From assembly GCA_963920665.1 (NCBI GenBank), contig OY987264.1, positions 31,290,906-31,354,905 on the forward strand: a DNA stretch of 64,000 nucleotides. The letters are read 5' to 3'. Below, piece after piece: positions 45,457 through 56,879 of the stretch. Origin of the DNA: Straminergon stramineum. Lineage: Eukaryota; Streptophyta; Bryopsida; Hypnales; Calliergonaceae. The notes under the pieces are model-generated. The model was not told the DNA's origin. It did no database searches and saw only the letters and a program-made list of their open reading frames with translations. Each line of letters begins with the position of its first letter. The stretch's first letter is position 1. The translations under genes were made by a program, and so were the position numbers.

Positions 45457-45708
45457 AGGCCATATTTGTTATATTGAGACTTTTCGTAGTCTCAATTTTA
45501 TCCTCGACTCGAGGATAAACCATTTTATTTCTTTAATGGTATTTTTTTATAAATAGGTAACAACACCAACTTTTAGAATTTCATTATAGGATCACTATTT
45601 GAGCATTATTTACTTTTGGTTTCAATTACTATTTTTTTAAATGAATTTTTCAATAACTAGCATTCTGTCTCAAAATCTACAAAAAGTCTCAATATAACAA
45701 ATATGACC
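45457..45708. mobile_element. MITE with ~32-bp inverted repeats
   Basis: The left arm CATATTTGTTATATTGAGAC with CTTTT is mirrored by the right arm AAAAAGTCTCAATATAACAA with ATATG. CCAA(AA) is found just outside both ends as a possible target duplication. Copy 1 of the host repeat lacks the insertion, which confirms an inserted unit. It is about 250 bp with no coding capacity. Confidence 0.8.
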
Positions 45709-46899
45709 TTCCAAAACATAGTTAGACCCAACTTAAAGAGTATTTTTAATGAATGAAATATCATTAAATATCATTACTAACATATTATTTTGAGATAATT
45801 GTTAAGTCATTCACAATTTTACATAATCATTGAACTCATAACTTATGTTTAAAAAATTAAGCACACAACAATTTGTTTTTTTCGAAAGACACTGTCAAAA
45901 GTTGTTTGATTTTGTATAGTACAAAATTGACTTGTTCTTACTAAGTTAAAACTCTGCTACCAAACTCCAATGGAGCCCAATATGGAAACTTTTAGGAGTT
46001 TCATCCCTTTTTTATTTTAACAAGTTTACTTTTTAGCACTATTCTTGTGATATGCCATCTTTTTGTCAAAATTTGGCCTATGATCTTCCATTTGAGGCAC
46101 TCTCATAGCTAACACTTTTGTAGCAATGTAGCCTTATTTGACAAGGGGAATGTTGTCCAAAAAATGAAACATTATCATTATGGGGACAAAAGGCTGAAAA
46201 GGAAGGTAGAATTTAACACATAGACTTTTTTTTGTCTAATATTCAAGATGAAGAGTGTGCTTTTAGATGTGAAAGTATTTAAACAAAAAAAAGCCATAAG
46301 TGGATGAATGATCTCTAGGCCTTGTCTACACTAGTCATTGACAACAAAAACAATTTTGGTGATTTGTCACTAGAAACCATTGTGACCCAAAGTATAGAAA
46401 ATTTGAATTTTTTTTGGAGCAACTTTTCACTGATTCAGATATGGGATCCTAGAGATTGGCATTGGGATAAGATGGATAAATTTTGTGATTGAACCCCATT
46501 TTTCGAATACTCAGCTCGTCGAGGATATACGTAGGGCCTAAAAGCTAGAGGGGAGTGACTTGTTGTTCAAGAACTATTGATTCCATCCAAGTCTTGGCCA
46601 AGAATTTGTCAAATCTTTCTTTCTTACAATAGAAAATTATATTTCTCAAACAGATCTATAGAATTAAAAATAGAGTTAAAAATAGCCAAAAATAAGCTTC
46701 CTCATTGTACATTTGACCGCCATGATATGAAAAATTCCAAAAAATTTACGTTGAAGAACTAGCTCTCACGACTTGTGGGAACTGAAATTGCTGGCGACGC
46801 TTTTCCACCGTCAGACCCTCAGACCCGGCTCTAGCCTCGGTGGTCGCGCCGCTGCCGCCCCGCAGAAAACGAGAATGCCAACACGTACGAGCCGGGTAC
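45709..46899. other. AT-rich intergenic DNA
   Basis: No gene was recognised. Composition becomes GC-richer from about 46,750, towards the promoter of the second alveolin-like gene. Confidence 0.4.
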
Positions 46900-47160
46900 G
46901 AGACGAGTACTGGAATCGATGTACCGGCACTAACGCCAACTCTTAATCGTGACTCAGCACCTAAGGAATCGGATACCACAGCACGTGGTGTACAATTCGG
47001 GAACAATGCTTCCCGAAATGGCTGCAATGCCAACCTTAAGTACTCCAGATTGCCCATGATTCTCCATCTTTAGTTATTTCTCTTCTAATCGATCTTGAAT
47101 TCAATCCTCGATCAGTCTAGCTCAAATCCTCAGCCTCGTCACTTGAAGTCAATTCCAGGT
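46900..47160 (+). promoter_or_regulatory. Promoter and first non-coding exon of alveolin-like gene 2
   Basis: CACGTGGT at 46,982 is a G-box/ABRE-type element about 400 bp before the ATG. A good donor, TTCCAG|GTGAGA at about 47,159, and an acceptor AATCAG just before the ATG suggest a 5'-UTR intron of about 215 bp. This is the same arrangement as in paralog 1, where the intron is longer. No clear TATA box was found. Confidence 0.45.
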
Positions 47161-47383
47161 GAGAATACAATGTTCTAATGTTGCATGTTTTGTGAATTTG
47201 ATTGCAATTGTGACTTCTCAGTGACATCTGAGTGGTTTCGCAGGACTTGTATATATGGGTAATTTATGAATGTGCAGTAGTAGCGAATTGAAGGAGATTG
47301 TTCTGAGATGTGGGCATTGTGGGTTTTTTTTATGTGTGGGTGCAAAGATTTGGTACGGAAGCTTGTTTCGGGAGTAATCAGAG

Positions 47384-48746
47384 ATGGCCACAGTAGGAGA
47401 TCGTGCAGCTATGGGAGCTGAAACTGCCCGCATGGAGGGCAAGGGCGCAGGAGGTCAGGCCGTGGACGCCGCGAAGGCGGCTGCGACCGGACGTACCGGA
47501 CGCCCCCGTCATCGTCGCACCAGGTTGCCGGGACATAGCCGGAGTGTTAGTAGGAGCAGTAGCAGCTCCTCGATGACCAGCTCTGATGAGGAGAGTATTC
47601 GCCGACGAGGTCATGGCCATCATGGCGTCGAGGGCGTGCGGACAGTTGTTAGTAATGAAGGCGAAGCTTACTGCCCCAATCCGAACATGCGCAATTTCGT
47701 AAGTAACGTCACATGGATCTGTGCGTTCGTGTACAATGTGATGCTCGTGTTGGTGCAATGTCTGATTTGGTGTATGTGTGTGATGACGCTGTGCAGCCAA
47801 AGGAGTATGAGACCAGAGTGCAAGTTATCCAGCGGTACCCTGAGATGCGTACCGTGGAGAAGACGGATTACGTGAAGGAGATCGTGAATGAAGAGCGAAC
47901 GATCATCGTGCCGAAGACAAGGGTAGTCTTGGACGAAGTGCAGCATGTAGATCGCGTGCCTGTTATAAGAAAGGTGCCGAAGACAAGGATCGAGATCGTG
48001 CACATGTACGCCCCGTTGCTAATTCTGTAGCCTTTGTCATTTAGTAAGCGATCATGGTTCCATTGATCTTAATCTTGACTGTGTCTTGATACAGAGTTGT
48101 ACCCGAGGAGCGAGAAGTAACGGACATGGTCCCCGTGATCGAGTACGTCGACACGCCCAGGATTGAGAGAGTGCCCCGTGTTATCGTTGAAGATATTGAA
48201 GAAACAATCAGAGTGCCTGTCGTGAGGGAGGTTCCCGTCACGCGCATGGTCGAAGTGCCGACCGGAAAGTAAGTTTCAACGGTTTCGCATAATATCTCGC
48301 TGCACTTTGGTTGTGGCAGTCTGGCGTATGTTCAGAAAAAGAACGAAGAAGAAACTCGTATTTTCAAAGTCATGTGAATTTTAAACTAAGGAAAGAGTTA
48401 CTGAAAATGCAATTTCTAATGTATCTTGTGATCAATCCGCAGCTACTGCGAGGCACCTGCTGGCGAGTTCGTGAACCCCACGCACTTCAACCTGCTCGGT
48501 CACAAGCACGGTCACAAGGCCGGAAGTATTCTGAACAGAACAACGAGCTCGTCGTCTTCTTCTTCCTCCGACTCAGACGCCGAACACAACGGTGCTATCC
48601 ACACAGCCGGCACTCACGGTCCCCACCGCCACAACGGGACGACAGGAATCGGTCACCAACACAACCTCGACGGCACCACGACGACCTCCAACCCGACGAC
48701 ACCAAGAAAGAAGCAGGGATTGCTGGGAAGGATCATCCATCACTAA
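47384..48746 (+). CDS. Alveolin-like repeat protein 2 (four exons, 333 aa)
   Basis: Exons are 47,384-47,698, 47,797-48,005, 48,095-48,268 and 48,443-48,746, all GT-AG. Exons 2 and 3 are 209 and 174 nt, exactly as in paralog 1, with identical phases. Introns are short (98, 89 and 174 bp). Order along the protein: a variable N-terminus with an SRSSSSSSMTSSDEE patch; EGEAYCPNPNMRN (end of exon 1); the repeat core (106-232) with TIIVPKTRVVLDEVQHVDRVP and VRVPVVREVPVTRMVEVP-type units; YCEAPAGEFVNP; a His-rich part; SSSSSSSSDSD (268-278); and the tail KKQGLLGRIIHH. Core and flanks are well conserved with paralog 1, while the N-terminus and the region after the Ser run are not. It is more compact and looks like the less disturbed copy. 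Function is unknown: a structural or stress-related filament protein by analogy. Confidence 0.78.
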
Positions 48747-49740
48747 TTTCAACACAGTGCCACGCAAACATTTGTCGAACCAGAAAATCTTGAATGACTT
48801 TCCGCTCAAGCCGAAGACGATTAGAACTCGGCGAGAACTGCAGTTTAGTTAGGGTTTTAAAGAGTAGGTGGAAAATACTCCTGTTGCGGGGGAATATCAC
48901 ATTGCTACATTGAGTTGCGTGTCTTGTTTCATACTGTACATTGGTCGACTGCAGCAGCTTTTGTATACAACAATTTTTGCGGTGCAAGTTAATAAAAAGT
49001 ATTGTTTCTATTTTCGGTCAACTTCTGTTTTCGGCGTGTTGAATATACTCCTGAGTACTAGAATGTACTTCAATCTTGTTGCTGACAATCTTCACCCCAA
49101 AGTCCGAACGATGCAGAGGAAGAGATAGCCGGAATACCGGTAGTTAATGCCAATTAATCTCGAACTGTAGCCGACGGAATTAGCTAGAGCTAGGTGTGGA
49201 ACAAGTCTCCCAAACGCTCTCCCCTTTATCCGCCATGAATGCATCGATTGCGGCTACCCGGAGTATTTTAATGCCAAAAAACATTTTCCCTCCGAAATCA
49301 ACTTATGAATTGGATCTGTCAGCACAAGACTTCGTCACGGCAGATATGGTTTGCCCTCTACAGGACTCTAAAGGCCTCTAAAAGCACCACGCCAATAGAA
49401 CGTGGTGAGTTCTGAGAAATGCGTACAGGCATTTGTGACACTGACTGATGAGCTTGTTCTAGTCATGTCATTTTTTCGAGATAAAAGGCAAATTTTTCGG
49501 CAGTCATGTCATTATCGTTTTCTCATTTTCCATGAAAATTTTCTGGATTAGGCAGGTGTCACTGTTGCAAGTTGATGTTCCGGGAGAAGCGGTGGCGCGC
49601 GAGCGGTTAGCTGACAAACCCGGGAAGCGACAGCCAGAAATTGGCGGAGGCACTCAAGGCGTGGCCATGGAGTGGGGAGCGTTGTTCTGCATGCGAGAAG
49701 ATGGAGGACTATGCGTGGCGAGTAGCATTTGTTGTTGCCA
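48747..49740. other. Intergenic: 3' flank of alveolin-like gene 2 and 5' region of the MSL gene
   Basis: No separate gene was recognised. AACGTGGTGAG near 49,398 is an ACGT-core element upstream of the MSL gene. Short open frames in this part do not join the MSL frame. Confidence 0.4.
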
Positions 49741-52700
49741 ACAATGATGTCGTGTGATACGCCATCTCCGCCTGATCTTCGTGGTGACACCCCTTCATCA
49801 ACCTTCAAAGCTGGAATTGTACCTGCTCTTGTCGAACCTTCGACGCCGACCTTTGGCCAACCTGCATTGATTGTGGAAGAACTCCGATTCAACGCGGCGA
49901 ACTCTAGCAACCAGCTATTGACAGATGGCACGGTAGATGAGTGGACAGAAATTTGCAGAATGAAAAGGGACGACGGATTTTTTGCGTCGAAGACAGGAGT
50001 TACGGGCGAATTGAACAATGTGAGGCCGCCTTCGGCTCTGGAGGACCTAGAAAGACGGGCGAGAGCTGCATCGGCTGGACATCTGCATTATAGCAAAAGC
50101 TCGGGACGAGAGATGGAGGACCGCTTACCACCGAGGGTGCGCTTCGATGAGAGTAGAGGCACCGAGGGGAACAGAGTTGACAACGGTTGGCACGAGCATG
50201 ACACTCTAGAGAAAGTCAGCTTGTTGAAGGAGGATTCGGTTATTACGCCGCAGAAGAGGTGGCGTGCGAAGAGCTTGGACATGAGCAGTGGAAGACAAGT
50301 GCCGGATTCTACCGGAAACTTATGGCGGAAGCAGAATAAAGAAACGACCATCGAAGTGGATCCCGTTTCGTCGTGGTCGTTGAACAAGAAGAGTGGTCTA
50401 CCTCATCTTCCCGAAACGCAGATTTACTCGCAGTCGGAGTCGGAGATGAGCAAGGACAACTCCGCGTTTAGCTCCATGCGCCGATTCTCGCAGGTGGACT
50501 CTGACTCCACGAATTCCTCCCAACGCTTACCTGCATTGCTCTGTCGTCTCCCATCCTCGGGGGATCATGTCACAAACATTCTTGAGAATCCTGCATTTGA
50601 CAACAAATTCGACCGCGGCGAGGAGCTCGGAAGTAGCCTGCGTTTGCGCAAGACGAGCACTCACAGCAGCCAGCGTCACTCGTTTCGAGATGAGGAGCTT
50701 GTTACGAAAGCCTCGGCGATTCCCGCGAGTCAATACAACCGAGCGAAGTCGCGATTTGCGGAGCCGAGGAAGCCATTCGATCAGAGGAGCGGCACTCCAC
50801 GAAACTCCGGGCCATCAAAGTCCGGCATTCTAAAGTCCGGACCGCAAAGGTCACAGCAGCTCCGCTCAGGGAAGTTATGGTCGGGGCAGCTTCGTTCGCA
50901 GCTCATGAAGTCGGGAATGCTGCCTGGCGGAGCATTAGGCCGCCTGGAGGAGGAAGAAGAAGATCCTTTCAAGGATTTGGACCTTCCTGACCGACCGAAG
51001 ACGCAAAAGAAGTTAACCTGGGGAGTTTTTTTCGAGTGGATAGCGCTCATCGTCCTCCTGGGCGCTGTGGTATGCAGCCGAGCGCTTCCGCAACTGAAGC
51101 GTGTGACGCTCTGGGGGCTTTTACTCTGGAAATGGATTCTTCTTGCGCTCGTCATTGTCTGTGGCCGTTTGGTGTCCGGCTGGGTAGCGCGTACATTAGT
51201 TTTCATTTTGGAGATTAACTTCTTAACTCGACGTCGCGTCCTCTACTTCGTCTATGCATTGCGACGCAGCGTACGCAATTGCATATGGTTAGCATTGGTG
51301 CTCATGGCATGGAATTTCATGTTCAACGCGAAAGCCCGAAGCGCCAGCAAGAAACTCGTCTACGTGACGAAGGTCTTGCAATGCTTTCTTCTCGCAGCGT
51401 GCTTGTTCCTTGTTAAAGTGTTTTTAGTGAAGGTGCTGGCTTCCTCCTTCCATGTGGATACCTACTTCGAACGCATCCGCGATTCTTTATTCAACCAGCA
51501 TGTTTTGGAGGTCCTCTCTGGGCCGCCAGTGGTGGAGCTTCAGCAAATGCAGGAGGAAGACGAGAAGCTGATGGATGAAGTGGCTCTGTTGAAGAAAGCG
51601 GGTGCGACGGCGCCGGGGTTGGCGGGGTTGCCAGGAATTAGTGAGGGGAATGAAACCCTAAAGTCGAATAAGACGTTCAAGAGGAGTAAAACGGGCTTGT
51701 CTGGGGAGGTGAAAGGCTCCGGACTCACTGTCGAGCATTTGCACAAGCTGAACCGGAAGAATGTGTCCGCTTTCAACATGAAGCGGCTCATCAATTTGGT
51801 GAGATATCAAGGCGTTGCCACTCTTGGTCAAGGGCTTGATAACGATGCGACGGAGGGTAGCGAGGGAATGGATACCGAGATCAGGAGTGAGTGGCAGGCC
51901 AAAGCTGTTGCTAAGGAGATTTTCGACAACGTTCCTCGACCTGGCATGGCGTAAGCACGTCTTCCTTGTTTACAGGCTCCATCTTTTACTGTTGTATCTA
52001 GGCATCTTTTATTCTTGTTGCGTAATCTGAATGAAATGCATTCTTGAAGAGTGGTGAGCTGACTTCCACTGTAGCACTGAAGGCATATTAATCACTAGAA
52101 TAATGTAGCCCCAAGACTGCAACGCAAAAACCATTTGGTTTGTATTCCAAGAATTTCTCCATGATGATTCGATTCATAAGTCTGAAACAAAAATTGAACT
52201 CAACAGGTTAGCAGAATTGTTTGAAAGAAAGTAAATGTCTTCATATTGGACATCCTAAACCTTCCTTGAATAGCAGATGTGCCCAAAGTTTGAGGACCTG
52301 ATTTCAAGAATGCTACGGAGTATGTTTCTTTTTACTTTCTTTTTACTTCTTTTCTAACGGTAGGAACAATTGGAATTGTGGTCTTCAGATATATTACCGA
52401 GGATGACCTAATGCGATTTATGCCAGATGAAGATGCTATCCGTGCACTTGCTCTCTTTGATGGCGCTATGGAGACGGGGAAAATTACAAAGAAGGCTCTG
52501 AAGACCTGGGTGGTATGCTTGCCTAACGTGCTTGCTTGTTTTCTTTGCCCTACATTTTGTTCTTCTTTGCAAACTAATCTGGTTCTGAACTAATTACTAC
52601 CTATCGATCTTCTAGTAACTGATAGTTGCTTTAAGTTTTCTTTAGGGTTTGGTATTTTTTTACAATTAACTGATGTTTGTGTGACACAATTCTAACCAAT

Positions 52701-53806
52701 TCTCCGGTGTCTACAGGTGAATGTGTACCAAGAGAGGCGAGCACTTGCTTTGTCGCTGAGTGACACCAAGAGTGCTGTCAGCAAGCTCCACCGCATGGTA
52801 GATGTTATTCTGCTTATTGTGGTGGTTGTCATTTGGCTTCTGATCTTGGACGTTGCCACTACCCAGCTTCTGGTCCTTGTTTCGTCTCAACTGCTCATTT
52901 TGGTGTTCATTTTCGGGAACACACTGAAGACTATATTCGAGGCCATCGTCTTCGTCTTTGTTTATCACCCATTCGATGTGGGCGATCGCTGCGTCGTTGA
53001 TGGGACTATGGTACACCTACTCCCAACGCTTGTAACAGATTTTTTAACCAGGCATTCTGCTTAGCTCTAATTTCCCCAATAGACTGCCCTTTTCATAATA
53101 CAGCGATAGTATTCCAGAGTTGTATGTATTGGGCTTTTAACAAAAGTTTGACTCAGAAGTGTTGTGGCAGTATGTGGTTGAGGAGATGAACATTTTGACA
53201 ACGGTGTTACTTGGAGATTTTAACGCGAAAGTTTGGTATCCGAACTCGGTGCTTGCCACCAAGCCTATAACGAATTACTACCGCAGCCCAGATATGGGTG
53301 ATATGTTTAGATTCTTCATTGCAGCGACCACCACTGCTGATAAGATCGGACGGCTCAAAGACAGTATTTGCAGGTGGGTTTCAGTTCGTGTCTTCTATAT
53401 GAGATCGTTAACTTTTATGTTGAGTTTTACCTCTGCTTATGGTCAGTTTAGTCTTTTTTTGTCCGCGTTTTTTGTTGAAGTCACGAAGCATCTTTCAATC
53501 TGCTGTTCTGATATGCTGGCTTTCTTTTGCAGTTATATCACCAGCAAGCCTCAGCACTGGAAAGACACTTTCACTCTCAATTGTATGGATTGTTCACCAG
53601 AGACTGGAAGGTTGGAACTCATTTTGGGGGTAACACACACAATGAACTTCCATAATTTTGGGGAGAAGACGATCCGGCGCTCTGATCTGATTTTGGAAAT
53701 GAAGAGACTGTTTGAGGAACTCAAAATTGATTACCATCTTCCTACTCAAGAAGTACACGTGAAGTCGGTTGATGGAACGATGATCAACCTAAACCGGTCA
53801 CTGTAA
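49741..53806 (+). CDS. MSL: MscS-like mechanosensitive channel, MSL4-10 type (five exons, 1,034 aa)
   Basis: Exons are 49,741-51,950, 52,389-52,512, 52,717-53,010, 53,171-53,373 and 53,533-53,806, all GT-AG and in frame to TAA. The start is the first ATG of a tandem ATG pair. Residues 1-420 are a long soluble, Ser-rich N-terminus, followed by about six hydrophobic segments. Four are in exon 1 (about 427-447, 456-480, 515-535, 555-580) and two in exon 3 (about 803-850). The MscS signature follows: FVYHPFDVGDRC and then VVEEMNIL across the exon 3/4 junction, with the beta domain and C-terminus in exons 4-5. YITEDDLMRFM in exon 2 is typical of class II plant MSLs. These open under membrane tension, conduct anions and act in osmotic signalling at the plasma membrane. 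The N-terminus is longer than in Arabidopsis MSL10 (734 aa). Confidence 0.92.
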
Positions 53807-54779
53807 CTTCATTTCGGAAGAAAATTGGAGCTGATGCATCAGTGACGCGATTTGAGTTCCCCAATTCCTCTATTGGTTTCAGTCGCTTATCCGATGGATT
53901 AGTAACTGAAATTATTGGTCAGCAACTAGACGCAGACGCTCTCGGAGGTGTATCTTGCAATACCAACACTCGTGCTGTGTATCATACTCGAAGACGGGTT
54001 GCAGATATTGACCCAGTGCAGGATTGACATTCTCCGGTTACCAGAGGAGAGAGAAACTTCTGGTAGCACTTCTTTCGTAGCCTGACTGAGGGGCTACCAC
54101 GTGACGTCTGCAGATTGGTAGAATGCCATCTCAATGTCATAAAATCTTCCAAAAGGTGGGTATGACCCAATTCACTTGCGTTTTGGCTCGTTTTAGTCAG
54201 ATCGAGAAATATGAGAGGACAGATGTAGTACATTAGTTAGAATTAGTGAAAATTTTGGTTTGAGCGCACTGGTAGTACCATATTCAGAAAGTACCATACC
54301 CCCACCCCCACCCGCCTCTTGTGAATTTGAACTTATTACGCGGCTTGGCTGCTGGGCAACCTTAACTTGGGACCCGAAATGAGAACCTGCTTGGAAGATT
54401 TGAATTATTATTTATTAAAATTCTTTGGTTACCAATGTTAGAGATACTATTTCAGGTATACGTTACTGACTCTGGCGACAGAGTCCGTGAATTTGTGTGA
54501 TGTGGTGAATGCCGATTGGGTGCTTCTCGTTGTGGAGTTGTCTGCCAGACTGCAGCTATTGTCAACCACAGGACTGGAATAACTTACTCTACTGGATGCC
54601 AATGCACCTGAACCGCTCTGACTGACTGTACTTCTGGAATTGAGCATTCCCAAATTATCCTGAGAAGAGTACATGCCAAGTTTTGAACACCACGTGGCTT
54701 GTCTCACAAGCCCCAAGCCTCAAGGGAGTGTCATTAGCCACGTCTTCCCCTCAAGAATTTATTTTTATTTTTTTAACCC
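53807..54779. other. 3' flank of the MSL gene and intergenic DNA
   Basis: The first few hundred bases are probably 3' UTR or its remnant. A C-rich tract lies at 54,299-54,316. No gene was recognised. Confidence 0.4.
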
Positions 54780-55009
54780 TTAACCCTTGAACGACGCATA
54801 GGATGATTATTGTCCAATGAATGACAAGGAATTCTCCTATGTAGGACAGAATTGCAACTATTCATCCTTCGAATTTTTTGTGGAAAGGGAAGATCTTCTG
54901 TAGTAGTTTGACTTTTAATGAGTATTTTTCATTTTTCTAAAGTGGATGATGTCACACGGTTTCAAAATGGCTGATTTCCACAATCACTAGTCCAGCGTTC
55001 AAGGGTTAA
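54780..55009 (+). mobile_element. Short TTAA-flanked MITE, copy 2
   Basis: The ends TTAACCCTTGAACG and CGTTCAAGGGTTAA are perfect inverted repeats. It is 230 bp. Interior TCATCCTTCGAATTTTTTGTGG and AAGATCTTC are shared with the next copy in reverse. Confidence 0.85.
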
Positions 55010-55228
55010 ACAACGGACCGGTGACCGTGGAAATCAAGTCTTTTGGAACCGTATAACATCATCCACTTTAGAAAAATGAAAAATACTCATTAAAAGTCAA
55101 ACTACTATAGAAGATCTTCCCTTTCCACAAAAAATTCGAAAGATGAATAGTTGCAATTCTATCATAAATAGAGAAATTCCTAGTCATCCATTGGCCACAA
55201 AATGCCCATGCCGACATTTATGGGTTAA
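55006..55228 (-). mobile_element. Short TTAA-flanked MITE, copy 3 (inverted neighbour)
   Basis: It reads as the reverse of copy 2: CATCATCCACTTTAGAAAAA, then AGATCTTCCCTTTCCACAAA, then GATGAATAGTTGCAATTCTA, ending TTATGGGTTAA. It shares the central TTAA with copy 2, so the two form a 450-bp palindromic pair. Confidence 0.8.
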
Positions 55229-55859
55229 ACAAATGATTCCTCAAGAATTTTCATTATGTATTGTATTTTATCTTACCCTCAAAGATATCTTTTTGATTTG
55301 TGGAAGTTCTCCATTTTCTCATAGTCACCAATTCATTCACCATCTAATAGAGTACCGTACTAAGGGGGTAGTGTCAGCACATTGTTGTTGAATAATTAAT
55401 TAATGTTCCTCAAGTAGTCTAATACTAGACATTATCTATGTTTACAACAACTTGGTGATTTAATTCTTTTTGAATTTGGCAATTTCTATCTTTCATTTTT
55501 TGTTTTTGGATTCTTTTTAAATAATAATTTTTTGTAGACCATGGTCTGAAGGTAAGGTATTCTCTTCATTCTTATAGTTGATTAGAAGCCTAATCACAAT
55601 TTCTTCCCAAAAGATGTTTTTGAAGTGTTTTAACAACGTGTTAAGAAGGTTTAATGTCTTTGAGTGAAGTAAAGTAACCCAACCTAATTTTGACCCCTTA
55701 TATATTCGGGCCTACCTTTGTTCATGAGAGTATAAAGTTGATTTGGTACATTGATTTTTACTACTTTAAAAAATTTATATTTATTCATATAGTGCCCCAA
55801 AACTATATATTGAGAAAATATGGAATTCATGTTTGATGACCATTCAAATATAACAAAAG
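55229..55859. other. AT-rich intergenic DNA
   Basis: No gene or bounded element was recognised. Confidence 0.4.
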
Positions 55860-56515
55860 TTTACACAACTTAAGGTAACCATGCCTAATTCCAAAACCCT
55901 TTTGAAATCAAACCCTATAAAGTGATTGCTTTAAGTATACAATGCTCCTACTATTCATAAGAGTTTTGGATTTGATTTAAGAAACATCTATTTTGGGCAC
56001 TTGGAAAATCTATAGCTTATTCACATTAGAGAAAGTTTGGACTCTCCAGAGGGCTACTAAGGAGAGCCGAAGAGGACCCTGGATTGCATTAATTTTTTCT
56101 GCTTATAAATTTTTTCCCCTATTATCACTCATTGGTGGTACATCTGCATTTGTTAGAGCATTTACTAAAAATATCAATACTTAAATATAGACTTGCTTCG
56201 AACTATCTGAGAGTTAAACTAAGGCATCGCACAAGTACCCTCATCTGATGCACCCAAATAGAAAATGACGTTATATTCTTTGTCAGTCCCGATATTCACA
56301 CAAGGTGAATCTTTTTTCTATCAGAGATTCCACACTTTCAGTAGCTCACTAGGGCTCTTTCATATAGATTGGTTTGTCAAACTCTGGCAACCCTCCGGAG
56401 AGTCCAAACTTTCTCTAATGTATGGTGTCCAAAAAATGCATCCTAGTGTAAGAGAATCTAGTATCTCCCTTTGACTAACAACAAGATCCCTAAAAAACAT
56501 TTTCTATATAATAAA
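55860..56515. repeat. Dispersed repeat interrupted by a MITE
   Basis: Both flanks of the MITE at 56,023-56,420 match the uninterrupted repeat at 62,460-62,705: ATTCATAAGAGT, TCTATTTTGGGCACTTGGAA and AAAAAATGCATCCTAGTG, then AGAGAATCTAGTATCTCC. Confidence 0.65.
56023..56420. mobile_element. MITE with 24-bp perfect inverted repeats
   Basis: The left end CATTAGAGAAAGTTTGGACT with CTCC and its exact inverse at the right bound a 398-bp unit. The related empty site at 62.6 kb shows that the surrounding sequence is continuous without it. The terminal CATTAG is shared with the GC-richer CATTAG MITEs, but the interior is different. A half-arm relative lies near 36,440. Confidence 0.85.
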
Positions 56516-56563
56516 GAAAACTATACTAAATTATTTATTGAGTCAATTTTAGTTATAATTACC

Positions 56564-56801
56564 TTAACCCTTGAACAATGTCACAACCATTCATTGTGTG
56601 ATGCATGACAAAGAATCCTTCTATTGAAGATAGGAGTGCATATGTTCATCCTTCGCATTCTATATGAGAAGGGGAGGTCTTACACCTTATGTTAGTTTGA
56701 CTTCCAATAAGTGCTTTTGGGTTTTTTTCAAGTAGATGATTCACATTGTACCCCAGAAAAGGATGATTTCCACATTGACCAACCCGTCCTTACAGGGTTA
56801 A
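56564..56801. mobile_element. Short TTAA-flanked MITE, copy 4
   Basis: It begins TTAACCCTTGAACAATG and ends CCTTACAGGGTTAA. Interior TTCATCCTTCGCATTCTATA and AGTAGATGAT-TCACATT are diverged matches to copies 2 and 3. Confidence 0.75.
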
Positions 56802-56879
56802 GAATAGGAATTATGCTCGAATGCAAACTCAGACAAGTTCAGTTTATGTGCAGTAGGTAACCTCACCAAACCTTGTTCG

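Noticed and set aside
48311..48793. 160-codon frame over the last intron and exon 4 of alveolin-like gene 2
   Set aside because: Wrong frame relative to the conserved exon 4, which is supported by the paralog; a shadow of the real exon.
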